Below are positions 48,942 through 60,138 of a stretch of 64,000 nucleotides of DNA, piece after piece. The notes beneath the pieces were generated by a model. That model was given only the letters and a program-made list of their open reading frames with translations, did not search any database and was not told where the DNA came from. The translations under genes and the position numbers were made by a program. Origin of the DNA: CAVVSQ01 sp963848825 (lineage in GTDB: Bacteria; Planctomycetota; Planctomycetia; Gemmatales; Gemmataceae); assembly GCA_963848825.1 (NCBI GenBank), contig CAWKFA010000015.1:1488001-1552000 (forward strand), given 5' to 3'. Numbering within the stretch: position 1 is the first letter of the stretch; every line of letters begins with the position of its first letter.

Positions 48942-50409
48942 ATGAAATTTCGCATGATTCTTGGCGCCCTTTGCCTGGCGGCCTTGCCGCAGGGGGCACG
49001 TGCCGACGTCAAGCCGCACGCGCTGTGCGGCGAAGGCATGGTCCTTCAGCAAAAAACCAGGGCCGTCCTTTGGGGCACTGCCGACAAGGAAGAGGTCGTC
49101 ACCGCCACCTTTCGTGGCGCGTCGGCCAAGGTAATCGCGGATGACAAGGGCAACTGGCTGTTATCCGTGCCGGCCGGCGCTGCCCGGCGGGCCCTTCGAA
49201 TTGACGATCAAGGGCAACAACACGATTACCTACAAGGACGTACTCGTCGGGGAAGTATGGATTTGTTCCGGACAATCGAACATGGAATGGTCTGTCGGCG
49301 GCAGCAACAAATCGGACAAAGAATACGCCTCTACCGCGCCGCACAACCCCATGCTGCGTGCCTTCAACGTCAAGAAAAACCCGCAAGCAACGCCGCAGAC
49401 GGATGTGGGCGGCAAATGGGTCGATGCGGACCCGAAAACGGTCAACAGTTTCTCGGCCGTCGGCTATTTTTTTGGGCGTGCGCTGCAAGACGACCTGAAA
49501 GTGCCGGTGGGCCTTATTCACAGCAGTTGGGGCGGCACGCGCATCGAGGCCTGGATGAGCCCCGCGGCGCTGGCAGCGGCGGGAGTCAAGGAAGGGGAGC
49601 CAAAGAAATTAAACGCCAACTCGGCCTCGGCCCTTTACAACGGCATGATTTATCCGCTCCTCAACTATCCGGTGCGCGGGGCGATCTGGTACCAGGGTGA
49701 AGCCAACGCCGGTCAGGCTTACAAATACCGCACCCTTCATCCCGGCCTGGTCGAGAACTGGCGCGCCGACTGGAAAAACCCGGAGCTGGCGTTTTATTTC
49801 GTGCAGTTGGCCCCGTTCAATGCCATGAAAAAAGAGCCGGGAGAGAGCAACTGGGCGGAGCTGCGCGAGGCGCAGGCGCTGACGCTCAAGCTGAAGAACA
49901 CCGGCATGGCGGTCATCACCGACCTCGGTAATGAGTATGACATTCATCCCACGCCGAAGCGCCCCGTAGGTGAGCGTCTCGCCCTGGCTGCGCGGGCTGG
50001 GACGTACGGGGAAAAGATCATCTACTCCGGGCCGCTTTACAAGGCGGTCAAGTTCGACGGCAACAAAGCGATCGTCAGCTTCAACAATATCGGCGGTGGT
50101 CTCGTTACCAAAGAAATGGAGCCAACGCTGGAAAAAGGCGGCAAGGCAGCCTGGCGCGTGAAGGAGGGCTCGACGAATGCGCCGCTTCTCGGCTTTACCA
50201 TCGCCGGCAAGGACCACAAGTTTTACCAGGCCAAGGCCGAGATCGCCGGCGACACCGTGGTCGTAAGCAGCGAGCTTGTCGACGCACCCGTCGCGGTCCG
50301 TTACGGCTGGGCCGACCATCCGCTCGTCAACCTCTTCAACCGCGAAGGCCTGCCGGCATCGCCGTTCCGCACGGATGACTTTCGGGGCATCACCCAGCCG
50401 AAGGAATAG
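48942..50409 (+). CDS. Sialate O-acetylesterase-like SGNH hydrolase (frame break)
   Basis: About 489 residues. The signal peptide MILGALCLAALPQGARA and an N-terminal beta domain are in one frame to ~49185; the change is in GCCGGCGCTGCCCGGCGG. The rest shows VWICSGQSNMEWSVGG with the catalytic Ser, GYFFGRALQD, VPVGLIHSSWGGTRIEAWMS, IWYQGEANAGQAYKY and ITDLGNEYDIHPTPKRPVGE with the Asp-His pair. It removes acetyl groups from sugars, typically sialic acid or xylan decorations. Secreted. It follows the PqaA-like gene by 33 bases and may be co-transcribed. Confidence 0.85.
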
Positions 50410-50421
50410 GGCATCATCGGT

Positions 50422-50521
50422 GTCGGTGGGCCCAGCGTACTCGCGCTGACCCACCGACATCGCTGCCGTGTTTTCCGTTTGTTTCGGTGGGTCAGCGCGA
50501 GTACGCTTGACCCACCCTACG
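50422..50521. repeat. Second palindromic repeat family (GGTGGGTCA-type)
   Basis: Two imperfect complementary arms, 50422-50458 and 50485-50521, share AGCGTACTCGCGCTGACCCA and its complement, separated by 26 bases. The element lies between the sialate esterase gene and a convergent epimerase gene, where it may act as a bidirectional terminator. Similar GGTGGGTCA-type palindromes are familiar to me from other planctomycete genomes, but I cannot count copies here. Confidence 0.8.
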
Positions 50522-50525
50522 TATC

Positions 50526-51606
50526 TCAGCCAGGATAGCTGAGGACTGATTTTAGGGTGTCTGGCTGGGTGGCGATCCAGTTGAAAATGTCTTCTACTAT
50601 CCGCGAAATGTTCCGTGTCGCCCGCCAGCCAAGCTCGCGCTCTACCTTGCGGTTGTCGCTCACGTAGATGCGCACGTCGAGCGGGTTGGTTGCGGGAACG
50701 GCTGTAAAGGAGAGCCGATTGCCGGTGACTTGCTGACATAGCGCTGTCAATTCCAGCAGCGACACTGAGTTCTCCTGGCCGCCGCCGACGTTGTAGAGGC
50801 GCCCATCCCATAAGCCTGGCGCCGCCAGCTGGGCGGCGATCAGTTCGAACAAATCGTCCACGTGCAGAATGTCGCGCACTTGCTTGCCCTGGCCGCCGAA
50901 GCCGATATAAGCGAGTGGTTTGCCGTAATAGTGACTTGCCACCCAGTGACTTACGACGCCCTGGTCCACCTTGCCCATCTGCCAGGGGCCGGCCAGAATG
51001 CCGCAACGATTGATCAGGGCTTTGAGCCCAAAATTGTAGACGTATTCCTGAATCAGCAGCTCGCAAGCCAGCTTGGTCGCCCCGTAAATAGAGCGGGCGC
51101 CGTCCAAAGCAAAATCTTCCGCGATGCCATGCTCGGAAAAGCCCGGCACACCCGTGTCAGCATCCCAGCGATAACGCGTGGCCTCCTCGCGATAAGCCAG
51201 TCCATTCAAGCGCGCGATCGGATAGACGCGGCTGGTGCTGAGAAACAGCACGGCTGTCTTCCGCGTGCGGGCGAACTCCAGACAATTGAGCGTGCCGGCC
51301 AGGTTGGTTTGCAAGTCGTATTGGGGGGAGCCTTTGGTGGCAGCCTGGATCGAGGGCTCGGCGGCACAGTCGATGAGCAGTTCCACGTCGGGCAAGGTTT
51401 CAAGATCTTCACGGCTGCGCACGTCCGCATGGACGAAGGGAACACCGGCCGAGGCGCAGACGCGGCAGGCTCAACTCGCTGCCGCGCCGCCGGAGATTGT
51501 CCACCGCGAACACCGCCAGGTCTGGCCAGCGCTGCCTGAAGTTCAGGGCCAGGTTTGAGCCGACAAAGCCCGCGCCTCCCGTGATGGCCACGCTCTTGAA
51601 CAGCAT
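50526..51606 (-). CDS. NAD-dependent sugar-nucleotide epimerase (CDP-paratose epimerase-like), frame break
   Basis: About 359 residues. ATG 51606 follows GAGGGAACGG. SVAITGGAGFVGSNLAL is the NAD-binding GxxGxxG. The frame changes near 51460, then VELLIDCAAEPSIQAATKG, FLSTSRVYPIARLNGLAYRE and SIYGATKLACELLIQEY (YxxxK). YIGFGGQGKQVRDILHVDDL matches CDP-paratose/tyvelose 2-epimerases. An extended SDR enzyme acting on nucleotide sugars in the cytoplasm. It pairs with the similar gene upstream, 95 bases away on the same strand. Confidence 0.82.
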
Positions 51607-51701
51607 CCGTTCCCTCACTCTGAAACCGTGAATCCCGCCGCGCTAACGAGGACGATGGGGAAAAATCCCTTGCTGGCGCGGCGGGCTATGGGCGGCGTTG
51701 G

Positions 51702-52750
51702 CTATCGGCGCTCGTGTAGGTCCTTGAGAATACTCTTCAGGTCGTGGGCATAGGACCAGCCGGGGTAATCGGTCTCGAACCTGCGCGTGTCGCTGATGTA
51801 CCAAATGTGATCGCCGATCCGGGCCTTGTCGGAATAGGACGTTTTCATCTTGCGGCCCGTGAATTGTTCGCACTGGGCGATGGCCTCACGCACCGAGCAG
51901 TTGGCATGCCGGCCGCCGCCCGCGTTATAGACGGCCGCCGGCCGGGCGCTTGATAATAATGCCAGAACATATTGACCAGGTCGAAGGCATGGATATTGTC
52001 GCGCACCTGCTTGCCGCCATAGCCGAAAACGGTGTAGGGCGTGTCCGCGACTGCGCATTTCATCAGGTAGGAGAGAAAGCCGTGCATCTTGCCGCCTGCC
52101 TGGCCCGGCCCGGTCACGCAACCGCACCGAAAACAAACGGTGTTCATGCCGAAATAGCGCCCGTATTCCTGGACGAGTGCGTCGGCCGCCAGCTTGGAGA
52201 CGCCAAAAAGCGAATGCGTGGTGTCGTCCAGCGACATCGCCTCGTCAATGCCATGCTCATAATACGCGTGTCCTGGATCGATTTCCCAGCGCGTGCCGCG
52301 CTCGATCATCGGCAGCTTGTTCGGATTGGCTCCGTAAACTTTGTTCGTCGAGGTGAAGATGAAACAGGCCTTGGGGCAATATTGGCGGGTGGTTTCCAGC
52401 AGATTGAGCGTGCCGTTGGCATTGACGGCAAAGTCCGTGCGGGGATCACCGGCGGCCCATTCATGAGACGGTTGGCCGGCGGTGTGCACGACCAGCGCCA
52501 GGTCGCTACCGGCGTCGGCAAAGATGCGTCCGACCGCCTCGGCGTCGCGCACGTCAACCGCATGGTGGACATAGTTGGGTAGTGTGGCTTCTAGATGGTG
52601 CCGGGTTCGTGCGGTGGAAGCGTCTGCACCGAAGAAACGCTGGCGCATGTCGTTATCGATGCCCAGGACCCTAAAACCCCGGGCACTGAGAAAAGTGACG
52701 GCCTCGGATCCGATCAGGCCTGCGGATCCCGTCACCAGTGCGGTTGGCAC
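51702..52750 (-). CDS. NAD-dependent CDP-sugar epimerase-like protein 2, frame break
   Basis: About 349 residues. GTG 52750 has GGAGG upstream. ALVTGSAGLIGSEAV is the nucleotide fold and DLALVVHTAGQPSHEWAAGD and FTSTNKVYGANPNKLPMIER follow. The catalytic YxxxK position reads SLFGVSKLAAD, with Phe in place of Tyr. VFGYGGKQVRDNIHAFDLVN and, after a change near 51930, NAGGGRHANCSVREAIAQCE match the CDP-paratose 2-epimerase group. It is adjacent to and head-to-tail with the other epimerase; together they could make a deoxysugar donor. The substrate is inferred. Confidence 0.8.
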
Positions 52751-52827
52751 AGCTCGCTCCTCCTGGAATGCAGGTGATACATTAAGGCCGATTGACGCCA
52801 GACGCAAGGTCAAGGACAATTGAGGTT

Positions 52828-54882
52828 ATGGGCAATGTCGGCGAGTTATTCCAAAATGCCTTTCGCTTTCATCAGAACGGCGAGTTGGCCAGGGCGGAGC
52901 CACTTTATCGGCAAATTCTCCAGGCTGACCCCGCGCATGCCGATACACTGCATCTCCTGGGCGTCCTGGCGCACCAGACCGGCCATCCTCAGGCAGCGCT
53001 GGCCCTGATTCGTCAGGCCATTGAACGTAATCCCCGCGCCGTCGTATTTCACGTCAACCTGGGTGTCGTCTGCAAGGAGCAGGGGGACCTGGGCGCAGCG
53101 CTAACCTGTTATGCCACCGCCTTACGCCTCGAACCCACCCATGCCGAGGCACAAAACAAATGGGGCGAGGCCATCGCGAGCTGCCGGCAGGCGCTCGCGA
53201 CAAATCCCGAGCGCGCGGAGCTTCATCATATTCTCGGCAACGCTTTTTATGAGCAGGGGCGCTGGGAGGAGGCGCTAACGTCCCTACGCCAGGCGCTGTG
53301 CATCAACCCGGGCCTGGCGATGGTGCATTACCATGTTGGCCTCGCCCTACAGGCCGCGGGTCAGCTTGACGAGGCGATCGTGAGTTATCGCCAGGCCGTC
53401 GTCGTGAATCCGAACCATGCCGACGCCCTTTTTAACCTGGGCAGCATTTATTTCGAACGAGGGCAACCCGATGAGGCCGAAACGGCTTATCGTCAGGGTT
53501 TACAAAAGGACCCCAGGCGGGCCGAGGCTCATGTAGCCCTTGGCAACATTCTCCGGGACCAGGGACGGGCAGGGGAGGCCGTCAACTGTTATCGGAATGC
53601 CTGTGAGCTTGAGCCGGCGAAGTTGGCATGGCGAAGCTGCCATTTGTTCAATCTGCTTTACGATCCGGAATATGACCAGGCAGCTCTTTTTGAGGAGCAC
53701 CAAAGGTATACGGAAATGGTTCAAGCGCTGGCTCCGGCGGCACCTTCGTTTACCAATGAACCGACTCCCGAGCGCCGCCTGCGCGTTGGCTACGTTTCGC
53801 CGGAATTTCGCAATCATGTGCTCGGGCGCAATATCTGGCCTCTCCTGCGCCATCACGATCATGAGCGCTTTGCCATTTTCCTTTATTCCCACACGCCGCG
53901 CGCCGACTTGGTCACCGGGCAATTCCGCAATTGTGCCGATCAGTGGCATGATGTTGGCACCTGGTCCGACGAGCAGGTCGCCGAGCAGGTGCGCCAGGAC
54001 GGCATCGATATTCTTGTCGATGTCACCATGCACACGGCGGGCAATCGCCTGGGGATTTTCGCCCGCAAGCCCGCCCCGGTTCAGGTCACGTTTGCCGCCT
54101 ACCCGGGAGGCACGGGCCTTCCGGCCATCGATTATCGCCTTACCGATCCCTTTCTCGATCCGCCCGGCCTTGGCGAGCGCTGGTTTGCGGAGACAACCTA
54201 CCGTTTGCCGCATTCATTTTGGTGCTATTATGCACCGTCAGACGAGCCCGCTGTCGGGCCGCTGCCCGCGCTGCGGAATGGCTACGTGACCTTTGGGTTC
54301 CTGGGCAATTTCTGCAAGGTCAACGCCAGGGTGCTCGATCTTTGGGCACGCGTCCTGGCTGCCATTCCCGACTCGCGCCTGGTGTTGCTGGCCACGCCGG
54401 GAAGCCATCGCCAGAAGACTGGCGAACATTTGGCTCGACACGGCATCTCCCCGCTGCGCGTGGAGTTTCGGCCACGCGTGGGCCGGGCCGATTATTTGGC
54501 GCTCTATCACCAGTTGGATATGGTTCTTGATACGTTTCCTTACAATGGTCACACGACGGGCCTGGACGCGCTGTGGATGGGTGTGCCGGTGATCACGCTG
54601 TTCGGCGCCAGTCCTGTCAGCCGAGGTGGTTTAAGCCAGCTCACCAACCTTGGCCTGGCGGATTTGGCGGCCAACAATGCTGATGATTTTGCACGCGCGG
54701 CGAAGTGCCTTGCCGCCGATCTGGCGGTGCTTGCTGACTTACGCGCCAGCTTGCGCGAACGCATGCGTGGCTCCATCTTGATGGATGCCGGCGCTTTCGC
54801 GCGTGACATCGAAGGAGCGTACCGGGCCATGTGGCACGCGTGGTGCACGAAACGTCAAGAAATCAACCATGCCAACCCCTGA
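52828..54882 (+). CDS. TPR-GT41 (SPINDLY/OGT-like) glycosyltransferase 1
   Basis: 684 residues from ATG 52828, intact. Residues ~1-275 are about seven TPRs (AEPLYRQILQADPAHADTLH and similar). The catalytic part begins RRLRVGYVSPEFRNHVLGRN and includes PAPVQVTFAAYPGGTGLPAI, DYRLTDPFLDPPG, YRLPHSFWCY, FGFLGNFCKVNARVLDLWAR and YHQLDMVLDTFPYNGHTTGL, followed by DALWMGVPVITL, the GT41 UDP-sugar site. It should add GlcNAc or fucose to Ser/Thr of proteins; the acceptor is unknown. The stop overlaps the next gene by 14 bases. Confidence 0.88.
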   Translation: MGNVGELFQNAFRFHQNGELARAEPLYRQILQADPAHADTLHLLGVLAHQTGHPQAALALIRQAIERNPRAVVFHVNLGVVCKEQGDLGAALTCYATALRLEPTHAEAQNKWGEAIASCRQALATNPERAELHHILGNAFYEQGRWEEALTSLRQALCINPGLAMVHYHVGLALQAAGQLDEAIVSYRQAVVVNPNHADALFNLGSIYFERGQPDEAETAYRQGLQKDPRRAEAHVALGNILRDQGRAGEAVNCYRNACELEPAKLAWRSCHLFNLLYDPEYDQAALFEEHQRYTEMVQALAPAAPSFTNEPTPERRLRVGYVSPEFRNHVLGRNIWPLLRHHDHERFAIFLYSHTPRADLVTGQFRNCADQWHDVGTWSDEQVAEQVRQDGIDILVDVTMHTAGNRLGIFARKPAPVQVTFAAYPGGTGLPAIDYRLTDPFLDPPGLGERWFAETTYRLPHSFWCYYAPSDEPAVGPLPALRNGYVTFGFLGNFCKVNARVLDLWARVLAAIPDSRLVLLATPGSHRQKTGEHLARHGISPLRVEFRPRVGRADYLALYHQLDMVLDTFPYNGHTTGLDALWMGVPVITLFGASPVSRGGLSQLTNLGLADLAANNADDFARAAKCLAADLAVLADLRASLRERMRGSILMDAGAFARDIEGAYRAMWHAWCTKRQEINHANP

Positions 54883-56720
54883 CGATATCCTCAACGAAGC
54901 GCTGCGCAGTCATCAGCGCGGTGATTTGATTGAGGCCGAACGGCTTTATCGCCGGGTGCTCGCTGCCGACCCGCGCCATGCGCAGGCCCTCCATCTGTTG
55001 GGCGGTCTCGCGCATCAAACCGGCCAGCACGCTGCCGCCGTGGCCCTCATCCGTCAGGCGATCGCGCTGAACCCCGGCGCCTCTCTTTTCCATTACAACC
55101 TGGGCCTGGTCTATAGAAAGCAGGCGCAGTTTGCCGAGGCGGCTACCTGTTTGCGCGAGGCAGCGCGGCTTAATCCCAATCACGTGGAAGCGTACACCTA
55201 TCTCGCCGAAGTCCTCACCGACCCGACCCAGGCAGCCGAAGCAATCGCTTGTTACCGCCACGCCCTGCGGCTAAATCCGACGCTGGCCACGGCACACAAC
55301 AACCTGGGTGTCGCCTTGCTCAAGAAAGGGGAGCTGACCGAGGCAGCAGTCTGTTTTCTAAACGCGTTGCGTCTCAACCCAAACTACGCCGAAGCCCACA
55401 ACAACATGGGAAACCTTCTCAAGGACCAGGGACAGGTGCAGGAGGCGCTCGGTTGCTTTCGGACCGCCATGCAGGTGGCGCCCAGGGACCAGGCCCGGTA
55501 CGATAATCTACTACTTAGCCTGCACTATGCGCCTGGCTACGACGCGCCGGCACTCTTCGAGGAACATCGTCGCTGGCAAGTGGAACAGGCGCAGTTGCCA
55601 GTGCCGTCTCGTTATGACAACGACCGAGCGCCGGAGCGGCGCCTGCGTATCGGCTATGTATCGCCGGATTTTCGCGTGCATGTCGTCGGCCGTAACGTCT
55701 GGCCGCTAATTCGCGAGCATGACCACAGTCAGTTCGATATTACGCTTTATGCCAATTTGCCGCGTACCGACACCATGAGTGAACATTTTCGCGGGTGCGC
55801 CGACCAGTGGTGCTCGATTGCCGGGTGGCCCGATGAACGCGTGGCGGACAGGGTCCGGCAGGATGGGATCGACCTTCTCGTCGATCTGGCGCTACATACC
55901 GATGGCAACAGCCTGCTCGCTTTCGCGCGAACCGGCGCCCGTGCAGGTTACCTTCGCCGGCTACCCGGGCAGTACCGGCTTGCGGACCATCGACTATCGC
56001 CTGACCGATCCCTATCTCGATCCGCCCGGATTGTTCGATGCTTGGTATTCCGAAAAGTCGTATCGTCTGCCGCATAGTTTTTGGTGTTATTATGCGCCGA
56101 GCGAGGAGCCGCCCGTCGGCCCACTGCCGGCGCTCGCGCGTGGCCATATTACTTTCGGCTGTCTCAACAACTTTTGCAAAATCAACGACGAGGTCTTGCG
56201 GCTCTGGGCACGCGTGCTCCGGGGCACGCCAGGCTCACGGCTGCTCATGCTGGCGCACGAGGGCAGTCACCGCCAACAAACGCGCGATCTGCTGGCCGGG
56301 GAGGGCATCGTACCGGAGCGCGTGCAGTTTCATGTCCCCAGGCCCAGGCCCGAATACCTGGGGCTCTACCATCAAATCGACATCGGACTGGATACCCTTC
56401 CTTATAACGGCCATTCCACCAGTCTCGACAGCTACTGGATGGGTGTGCCGGTCGTTACTCTCGTCGGCCAGACGGTCGTCGGCCGCGGCGGCCTCAGTCA
56501 ATTGACCAACTTGGGCCTGTCGGAGTTGGCCGCGAATACAGCCGATGACTTCGTCCGCACGGCACACGAGTTGGCCGGTGATCTGCCGCGACTGGAAATA
56601 CTCCGTGGCAGCTTGCGCCAGCGCATGAAGCAATCGCCCTTGATGGACGCCGTCGGCTTCACGCGCGGCATCGAGGCAGCCTATCGCGACATGTGGCGTG
56701 CCTGGTGCGGGCAACGCTAG
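54869..56720 (+). CDS. TPR-GT41 glycosyltransferase 2 (frame break)
   Basis: About 617 residues. ATG 54869 lies within the end of the preceding gene. About six TPRs (AERLYRRVLAADPRHAQALH, ATAHNNLGVALLKKGELTEA) precede a catalytic region homologous to gene 1: LRIGYVSPDFRVHVVGRNVW. The frame changes near 55927 where TTTCGCGCGAACC is two bases short of reading FAREPAPVQV; the remainder (TFAGYPGSTGLRTIDYRLTD, PYNGHSTSLDSYWMGVPVVT) is complete. Most likely a paralogue from tandem duplication. Confidence 0.87.
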
Positions 56721-56732
56721 GAGTAAGATTCA

Positions 56733-59154
56733 ATGGCGGCGACCGATGATTTATACGCGCAGGCCGTGCGCTGTCATGCGAGTGGCCAACTGGCACAAGC
56801 GGAACCGCTCTATCGCCAAATACTCCAGGTTGACCCCAATCACGCCGACGCTTTGCATCTGCTTGGCGTTCTCGCTCATCAAAGCGGTCATTCCCAGGCT
56901 GGCATCGCCCTCATCAGACAGGCGATCGCGCTACGGCCGGAGCCGATCTTTCAAGTCAATCTCGGCATCGTCTACAAGGACCAGGGCTTTTTGGCGGACG
57001 CCATGCAATGCTACCGACAGGCGCTGAGGCTCGATGCCAACTGCCTGGAGGCCCATAATAACCTGGCTATCGCGCTGGCTGGACAAGGGGAACTGGCCGA
57101 GGCCGGCGCGTGTTATCGGCAAGCTCTGGGCATCGATCCCAATAATGCCGACATGCACAACAACCTGGCCAATGTCCTCAAGGACCAGGGGCAACTTGAG
57201 GAGGCCATCGCGTCCTACCAGACCGCCTTGCGACTCAGGCCCAACCATCCCGAAGTCTACAACAACCTGGGCAACGCCCTCGTGGACGTAGGCGCGCTCG
57301 ACGAGGCTTGCGCGTGTTATCGCGAGGCGCTGGCCCTCAATCCAGCCCATGCCGACGTGCACAACAACCTCGGCCATGCGCTGGCCAGTCAAGGACAGGC
57401 CAATGAGGCCATTGCCTGTTTTCAGGAAGCATTACGTCTGAACCCTAACCATGCGGAAGCCCACAACAATCTCGCGAACGCCCTTGCAGCGCAGGGACGG
57501 CTGGCCGAGGCCATCGCCGGCTATCGGGAAGCGGTACGCAGCAAGCCCAGTTATGCCATCGCTCATTACAATCTCGGCAATGCCCTCAAGGCGCAAGGCC
57601 AGAGCGGTGACGCGGTGGAGAGTTATCGCCAGGCCTTGCGCCTGAACCCCACTTACGCCGATGCTCACAACAACCTGGGCGTGGCGCTGAAAGCTCTGGG
57701 CCATTCCGCCGAGGCCATCGTGTGTTATCAACAGGCAGTGGCCGCCGACCCCAACCATGGCGATGCCCACAACAATCTTGGCAATGCTCTGAAAGATGAG
57801 GGGAATGTCAGTGCCGCGCTGGCATCCTATCAACTTGCTCTGGCAATTAATCCCAATCATGCCGATGCGCTGAGTAATCTCGGCATCATGCTGATGAACC
57901 AAGAAAAAACCGCCGAGGCCATCGAGTGCTTCCAAAAAGCGCTTCGGGTGAAACCGGATCATGTCGAGGCCCACAACAACCTGGGCAACGCGCTGATCGC
58001 CGCGGGCGAGTTCGAAGCAGGGGCCCGCTGCTTTGAGCAGGCCTTGCGGCTAAACCCCGTCCACGCCGGTGCGCATGGCAATCTCGGAGTTTCGCGCAAA
58101 AATGAGGGCAAGCTCGCCGAGGCCGCGGCATGCTTTGAACAGGCGCTCGCCATTGATCCAAAGGACACGCAGGCGCTTTGGAACCGTTCGCTATTGCGGC
58201 TTCTAACAGGAGATTATCTGGGCGGCTGGCCGGATTATGAAGCACGCTGGGCCCAACCGGGCAAGGTGGCCCGGCGGTTCGCACAGCCGCGCTGGGATGG
58301 TTCGTCCGCTGGCAGGCAAAACCATTCTCGTTTATGCCGAGCAGGGCCTGGGCGACACACTTCAGTTCCTGAGATATTTGCCGATGGTACGCGCCCGGGG
58401 CGGTAGGGTTGTCTTCGAATGTCCGCCGCCCCTCGCCGGGCTACTCTCCTCATGCCATGGCGTGGACGAACTCGTGCTCGCTGGCTCGGCGTTGCCCGCG
58501 TTCGATTTGCAAATACCTCACTTGAGCCTGCCCGGCGTCTTTGAGACCACGTTGGCAACGATTCCCGGTGGGGTTCCTTATATCACCGCCAATGCCAGCC
58601 TCGTGGATCGTCACCGGCAGCACCTGGCCGGGCTTTCGTTGCTGACCTCCGGCCAGTCCGGAATAACGGCAGCCGCGCCCCTCAGAGTGGGCATCGTCTG
58701 GCAGGGCAATCCGCGTTTTCCTGGTGATCGGAGCCGCTCTATTCCCTTGCATCATTTTCTGCCGCTGGCGCGGCTGCCAGGTGTCAAGGTTTTTAGTTTG
58801 CAAAAGGAAAGAACAGGCGTCGAACAACTCCATGCCCTTGGCGACCATGTGCCCATAGTGGATTTGAGCGACCGCCTGGAGTCCTTTGAGGACACCGCCG
58901 CCATTATGCTGAGCCTGGACCTCATTATCAGTTCGTGCACATCGGTGCCGCACCTGGCCGGCGCCCTGGGGGTGCCGGTGTGGACCGTTCTGCAATTTAT
59001 TCCCGACTGGCGCTGGCAGCTCGCAGGCGAAAGCACGCCCTGGTACCCCAGCATGCGGCTCTTTCGCCAGCGGCGGGCCGGTGATTGGGATGAAGTATTT
59101 CTGCGCGTCGCGGCGGAATTGAGACGTGCCAGCCAAACTAGGTCGGTTTCTTGA
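56733..59154 (+). CDS. Long TPR array with C-terminal glycosyltransferase-9-like domain (frame break)
   Basis: About 806 residues, starting 12 bases after gene 2. Residues ~1-490 carry about 13 near-canonical TPRs of the form AHNNLGNALKDQGQLEEAIA. The frame changes near 58300, apparently by one inserted base. The C-terminal domain reads ILVYAEQGLGDTLQFLRYLP, PLRVGIVWQGNPRFPGDRSR and CTSVPHLAGALGVPVWTVLQ, resembling TPR-linked GT9/ADP-heptose transferase-like proteins rather than GT41. It would complete a three-gene glycosylation cluster. Confidence 0.83.
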
Positions 59155-59241
59155 TAGCTCACTCAGGATTTGGACGACGAGAGTTGCTTCCTCTATCATG
59201 CCTTCGGCATCCCGCACCGCTGAAATACGGAGGATAAGATC

Positions 59242-60100
59242 ATGTGTGCACAGATCGTCTTGAGTGTCCTTGTGGCGTTGTCCCTCGTGCCGACTTACGG
59301 TCAGGCGCAAAGCTTCACGATAAAGACAAAAGAGGACGCCGCGCCGGAAAAAGCATCGGTGTCACCACGGGGTCTAAAATCCACTCTTCGGTCACTATCG
59401 CGCTTGGCGCCAAGGTTCTCAACGAGGAAAAAAAGGTCGAGATCGACGACATGGAATATACCGAGAAGGTTTTGGAAGGCGGCGACAAGCGGCCTAATAA
59501 GTTCACGCAGACTTACTCCAAGGCCCTTAAAGGAAGGGAAGGCGCCTGGCGAAGCAATCCTACGCGGGCAAGACGATTGTGTACGAGCTCAAGGAAGGCA
59601 CTTACCAGGTGACAGCCGAGGGTGGCGATGTCGATTCCGAGGACCTCGACAAGTTCGCGAAGAAAGCCAACAGGCCAAAGGTCGGGCAGGCGTTATATCC
59701 CAAGAAGGCGGTCGAGGTCGGCGAGTCGTGGGCTATCGGCACGGAGGCACTGTTTGCCTTGATAGGAAGCCCGCCGAAGGATGATGCCGACATCACCAAG
59801 GTGCGCGGCGAGGGCAAGTTGGTCAAGGCTTACAAAAAGAATGGCCAGCAGTGGGGCGTGATCGAGATCACGGGCTTCTTTCCCGTGAAGAAGTTTGGGC
59901 CGCTGGTACTGGAAAAGACCGTTGACTTGCAGTTCAAAACAACCCTGGACACGGCCATCGACGGGACCTCCACCGCCGGCCAGTTGAAGGCGACGGTAGC
60001 GCTCAAGGGACAGACTCAGTTCACCCAGAATAACATGACGTTTACGATGGACATCGACATTGCCGGTGATATGCACATGGAGCGAACCGCGGAGAAATAG
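59242..60100 (+). CDS. Secreted hypothetical protein (frame breaks)
   Basis: About 285 residues. The signal peptide is VLSVLVALSLVPTYGQAQS. The following part changes frame near 59350 and 59545. It reads SSVTIALGAKVLNEEKKVEI, then TYQVTAEGGDVDSEDLDKFA, VEVGESWAIGTEALFALIGS and a C-terminus with FTMDIDIAGDMHMERTAEK. A beta-rich family of unknown role in planctomycetes; probably periplasmic. No domain recognised. Confidence 0.6.
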
Positions 60101-60138
60101 GGGCGGCCCAGTGAGACGCTTGAGAACCCACTGAGATT

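Noticed and set aside
489..58300. Programmed ribosomal frameshifting as cause of the many frame breaks
   Set aside because: No slippery heptamers or downstream structures recur; the sites share CG runs and lie in unrelated genes.
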